Shown here: in pieces, positions 62,031 to 64,000 of the stretch | Position numbering within the stretch: the stretch's first letter is position 1 | Layout of the letters: each line of letters begins with the position of its first letter | Assembly (NCBI RefSeq): GCF_000622005.1 | Contig: NZ_JHWV01000001.1 | Coordinates: forward strand, 252,594 to 316,593 | DNA from: Anaerovibrio sp. RM50 | GTDB lineage: Bacteria; Bacillota; Negativicutes; Selenomonadales; Selenomonadaceae | Direction: 5' to 3' | Length of the DNA: 64,000 bases | Position numbers and translations under genes: made by a program | The notes under the pieces: model-generated | The model's database searches: none | Seen by the model: the letters and a program-made list of their open reading frames with translations, nothing else | Told to the model about the DNA's origin: nothing

Positions 62031-64000
62031 CTATCTTAAAATTATTCTTCTTACTACATCCACTGGTATGACCAATATTGCCATAAAGGCACATATAAGC
62101 CATGTTTTCAGTGAAAGAGGCTCAACGCTCAAAACCTCCCCGCCAAATTCCACAAATACCCATTGCATGGCAAATATGGCAAAGCTTACCAGCAAAAAGG
62201 TATTGTTACGGCCAAGGTGCTCAAAGACATTTATATGGTCTGTGCGGGCGTTAAAGCCATTAAAGGTAATGGCCATCATAAAGGTGGCAAAAAGAGCTGA
62301 CTTCAGATAGGTTACTGTCACATCGCCGAAAAGTCCCCGCACCGGTTCAAAGAACAAAATGCTCAGACAAATTGCCGTGATAACCAGGGCATTTATGATG
62401 ACCTGTGTAAGCATTTTTTTGGTTACAATATTCTCCTGACGGGCCACCGGCTTTTCCAGCATATATTCCTGAAGGGCGGGCTCACTGCCGTAAGCAATGG
62501 CCGCCAAAGTATCCATGGCAAGATTAATCAGAAGAAGCTGAATAACCGTTAGAACAATATTCTCTCCCAGCATTGGTCCCAGAAAACAAACAAGTACAGC
62601 CGCCACGTTTACTGTAAGCTGGAATATAAGGAACTTTCTTATACTCTTAAAAATTGATCTGCCATATAAAATAGCCTTTACCACGGAGCGGAAGTTATCA
62701 TCGAGAATAGTAATATCCCCTGCCTCCTTGGCCACCTCTGTGCCGCTTCCCATGGCAAAGCCAACCTCTGCCTTCTTTAGGGCCGGGGCATCGTTTACAC
62801 CGTCACCGGTCATGCCCACCACCATATCCAGCTCCTGGGCAATATTCACCAGACGGCTCTTGTCAGTTGGCAGGGCCCTTGCTACCACACGAAGCTTTGG
62901 CAGAATTTTTTTCAGCTCATCATCAGACATTTTTTTCATTTCGCCGGAGGTGAGCACCACATCATCATCAGAGTGAATAAGGCCTGATTCCTTGGCTATG
63001 GCCACAGCCGTCTCCCGCTTATCCCCGGTAATCATTACCACCTGCACCCCGGCATTCTGGACCTCACGGATAGCTCCCATAGCCTCTGAGCGAAGGTTGT
63101 CACGAATACTGATAATGCCAATCAATGTAAGGCTGCCCTCAGCCTCAGCTTCTCCATGTTCATTAACGGAGCCTGAACCATAAGCCACCGCCAACAGACG
63201 CATGGAACGGCCGGCCTGTTTATCAATATATTTATGAATTTCACTGACAGAATTTAAAGCGTGGGGTAAACCATCCGCCCCCAGATACTGATGACATTTT
63301 TCCAGCATTACCTCCGGGGCACCCTTAAGATAACAAATACATTTATCATCTTCATTTACTGCCACTGCAGAATACTTGTCCCTAGAATTAAAATATTTAA
63401 AGCCAAGGGCCTCATCACGATTTATGGCGTCGGTCAGACCAGCATCCATCAATGCCTTGATTATGGAACGATCAGTGCTGTTACCGCCGATTACAGAATC
63501 TGCTCCCGGGTGGGCACTATTGTTAAGGCCAGCGGCTTTTATAAACTTGTTGATATATTCCCCTGAAGCCTCTCTTCCCTCATTGCTCTTCAGCTCAAGA
63601 TTACCAATATGCTTTAAATGTACTAAATCTCCCAGTGCTATATCCACCACAGATAGCTTTCCCTCAGTAATGGTTCCTGTTTTGTCACTGAAGAGAATGC
63701 TGAGACTGCCGGAGGTTTCAATACCATTTATTTTCTTGACCAAAACATTGTCCTTCTCCATTTTCAGACTCTGAACGGAAAGGAGCATGGAGGTAAGCAT
63801 TGGCAAGCCCTCAGGAACAGCACACACAATAACAGTTACAGCTACAGTAACCGCATCAATAATCAGGCGCACCCAGCCCCATAAATTGTCAGGAGCCTCC
63901 CCAGTAACAAAGGTCTTTATGAGAATACCCAGCACAATAGCAATTGCACCTATATAGCCAAAGGCAGAAATATGATGGGCCAGCTTATCCAGCTTCACCT
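62031..64000 (-). CDS. P-type cation ATPase, calcium type, N-terminus outside window
   Basis: About 655 C-terminal residues of a P2-type ATPase; the frame is open at the window edge. VPEGLPMLTSM (ion-binding M4 helix), SDKTGTITEGK with the phosphorylated aspartate, KGAPEVMLEK (nucleotide domain), MTGDGVNDAPALKKAEVGFAMG and the four C-terminal helices (cation ATPase C domain, with NLAMDTLAAIAYGSEP) are visible. PEGL in M4 with NLAMD in M6 resembles calcium and related pumps (PMCA/PacL type). It exports or imports cations across the cytoplasmic membrane; the ion is not certain. Confidence 0.92.
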   Translation of the reverse strand, partial: VKLDKLAHHISAFGYIGAIAIVLGILIKTFVTGEAPDNLWGWVRLIIDAVTVAVTVIVCAVPEGLPMLTSMLLSVQSLKMEKDNVLVKKINGIETSGSLSILFSDKTGTITEGKLSVVDIALGDLVHLKHIGNLELKSNEGREASGEYINKFIKAAGLNNSAHPGADSVIGGNSTDRSIIKALMDAGLTDAINRDEALGFKYFNSRDKYSAVAVNEDDKCICYLKGAPEVMLEKCHQYLGADGLPHALNSVSEIHKYIDKQAGRSMRLLAVAYGSGSVNEHGEAEAEGSLTLIGIISIRDNLRSEAMGAIREVQNAGVQVVMITGDKRETAVAIAKESGLIHSDDDVVLTSGEMKKMSDDELKKILPKLRVVARALPTDKSRLVNIAQELDMVVGMTGDGVNDAPALKKAEVGFAMGSGTEVAKEAGDITILDDNFRSVVKAILYGRSIFKSIRKFLIFQLTVNVAAVLVCFLGPMLGENIVLTVIQLLLINLAMDTLAAIAYGSEPALQEYMLEKPVARQENIVTKKMLTQVIINALVITAICLSILFFEPVRGLFGDVTVTYLKSALFATFMMAITFNGFNARTDHINVFEHLGRNNTFLLVSFAIFAMQWVFVEFGGEVLSVEPLSLKTWLICAFMAILVIPVDVVRRIILR

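Noticed and set aside
1-64000. CRISPR array, tRNA or rRNA gene, insertion sequence or prophage
   Set aside because: No regularly spaced repeats, no tRNA-like cloverleaf with a CCA or TTCGA arm in the gaps I read, and no transposase or phage protein among the frames.

Overview
The window comes from an anaerobic, propionate-forming bacterium, most likely a member of the Negativicutes (Selenomonas / Acidaminococcus / Veillonella relatives). This is inferred from a complete succinate-to-propionate gene set with a biotin-dependent methylmalonyl-CoA decarboxylase, a MurE with the meso-diaminopimelate signature, a Firmicutes-style dcw cluster (small basic protein and DUF881 protein beside ftsQ), a CIRCE operator and many strong sigma-A promoters. 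Almost everything is on the minus strand; only a transglycosylase, an AraC regulator and a DUF1858 protein are on the plus strand. I see no tRNA, rRNA, CRISPR array, insertion sequence or prophage.

Layout. 1-0.9 kb: the start of a lipoprotein with a metallo-beta-lactamase fold, preceded by a tiny membrane protein. 1.0-9.5 kb: a full arginine operon, argC-J-B-D-F-G-H, behind an excellent promoter overlapped by an ARG-box-like palindrome, with related palindromic repeats in three of its gaps. 9.6-17.1 kb: monofunctional transglycosylase, a secreted protein, two-subunit serine dehydratase, dapA and an M16C peptidase. 17.2-23.9 kb: purine operon purE-C-F-M-N-H(cyclohydrolase only)-D plus a small unknown gene. 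24-31 kb: a small DapF-like protein, an AraC regulator, htpG with a CIRCE operator, a secreted protein, rimO, pncC and a solute-binding protein.

31.3-45.3 kb: cell-wall and division cluster, in transcription order mraZ, rsmH, ftsL, then murE, murF, mraY, murD, murG, murC, ddl, ftsQ, DUF881, small basic protein, ftsZ. The usual ftsI, ftsW, murB and ftsA are absent; a terminator and a new promoter sit where ftsI would be. 45.5-47.8 kb: polysaccharide deacetylase, DUF1858 protein, FabK-like flavoprotein.

48-61.9 kb: the metabolic heart of the window. One operon encodes CoA transferase, a split methylmalonyl-CoA mutase (catalytic chain plus separate B12-binding chain), MeaB, epimerase, decarboxylase alpha chain and biotin carrier. 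Together these turn succinate into propionate in a cycle: CoA moves from propionyl-CoA to succinate, succinyl-CoA is rearranged and epimerised, and methylmalonyl-CoA is decarboxylated to propionyl-CoA. Immediately upstream, a second operon carries a conventional MutA/MutB heterodimer, a second MeaB and an MsrA-fold protein that has lost its catalytic residues. This second operon is headed by a promoter, a cobalamin riboswitch and tandem terminator-like hairpins. 62-64 kb: the C-terminal part of a P-type calcium-type ATPase that runs off the window.

The observations most worth following are the cobalamin riboswitch in front of a B12-dependent mutase, the catalytically dead MsrA homologue coupled to that operon, and the gene-depleted dcw cluster.
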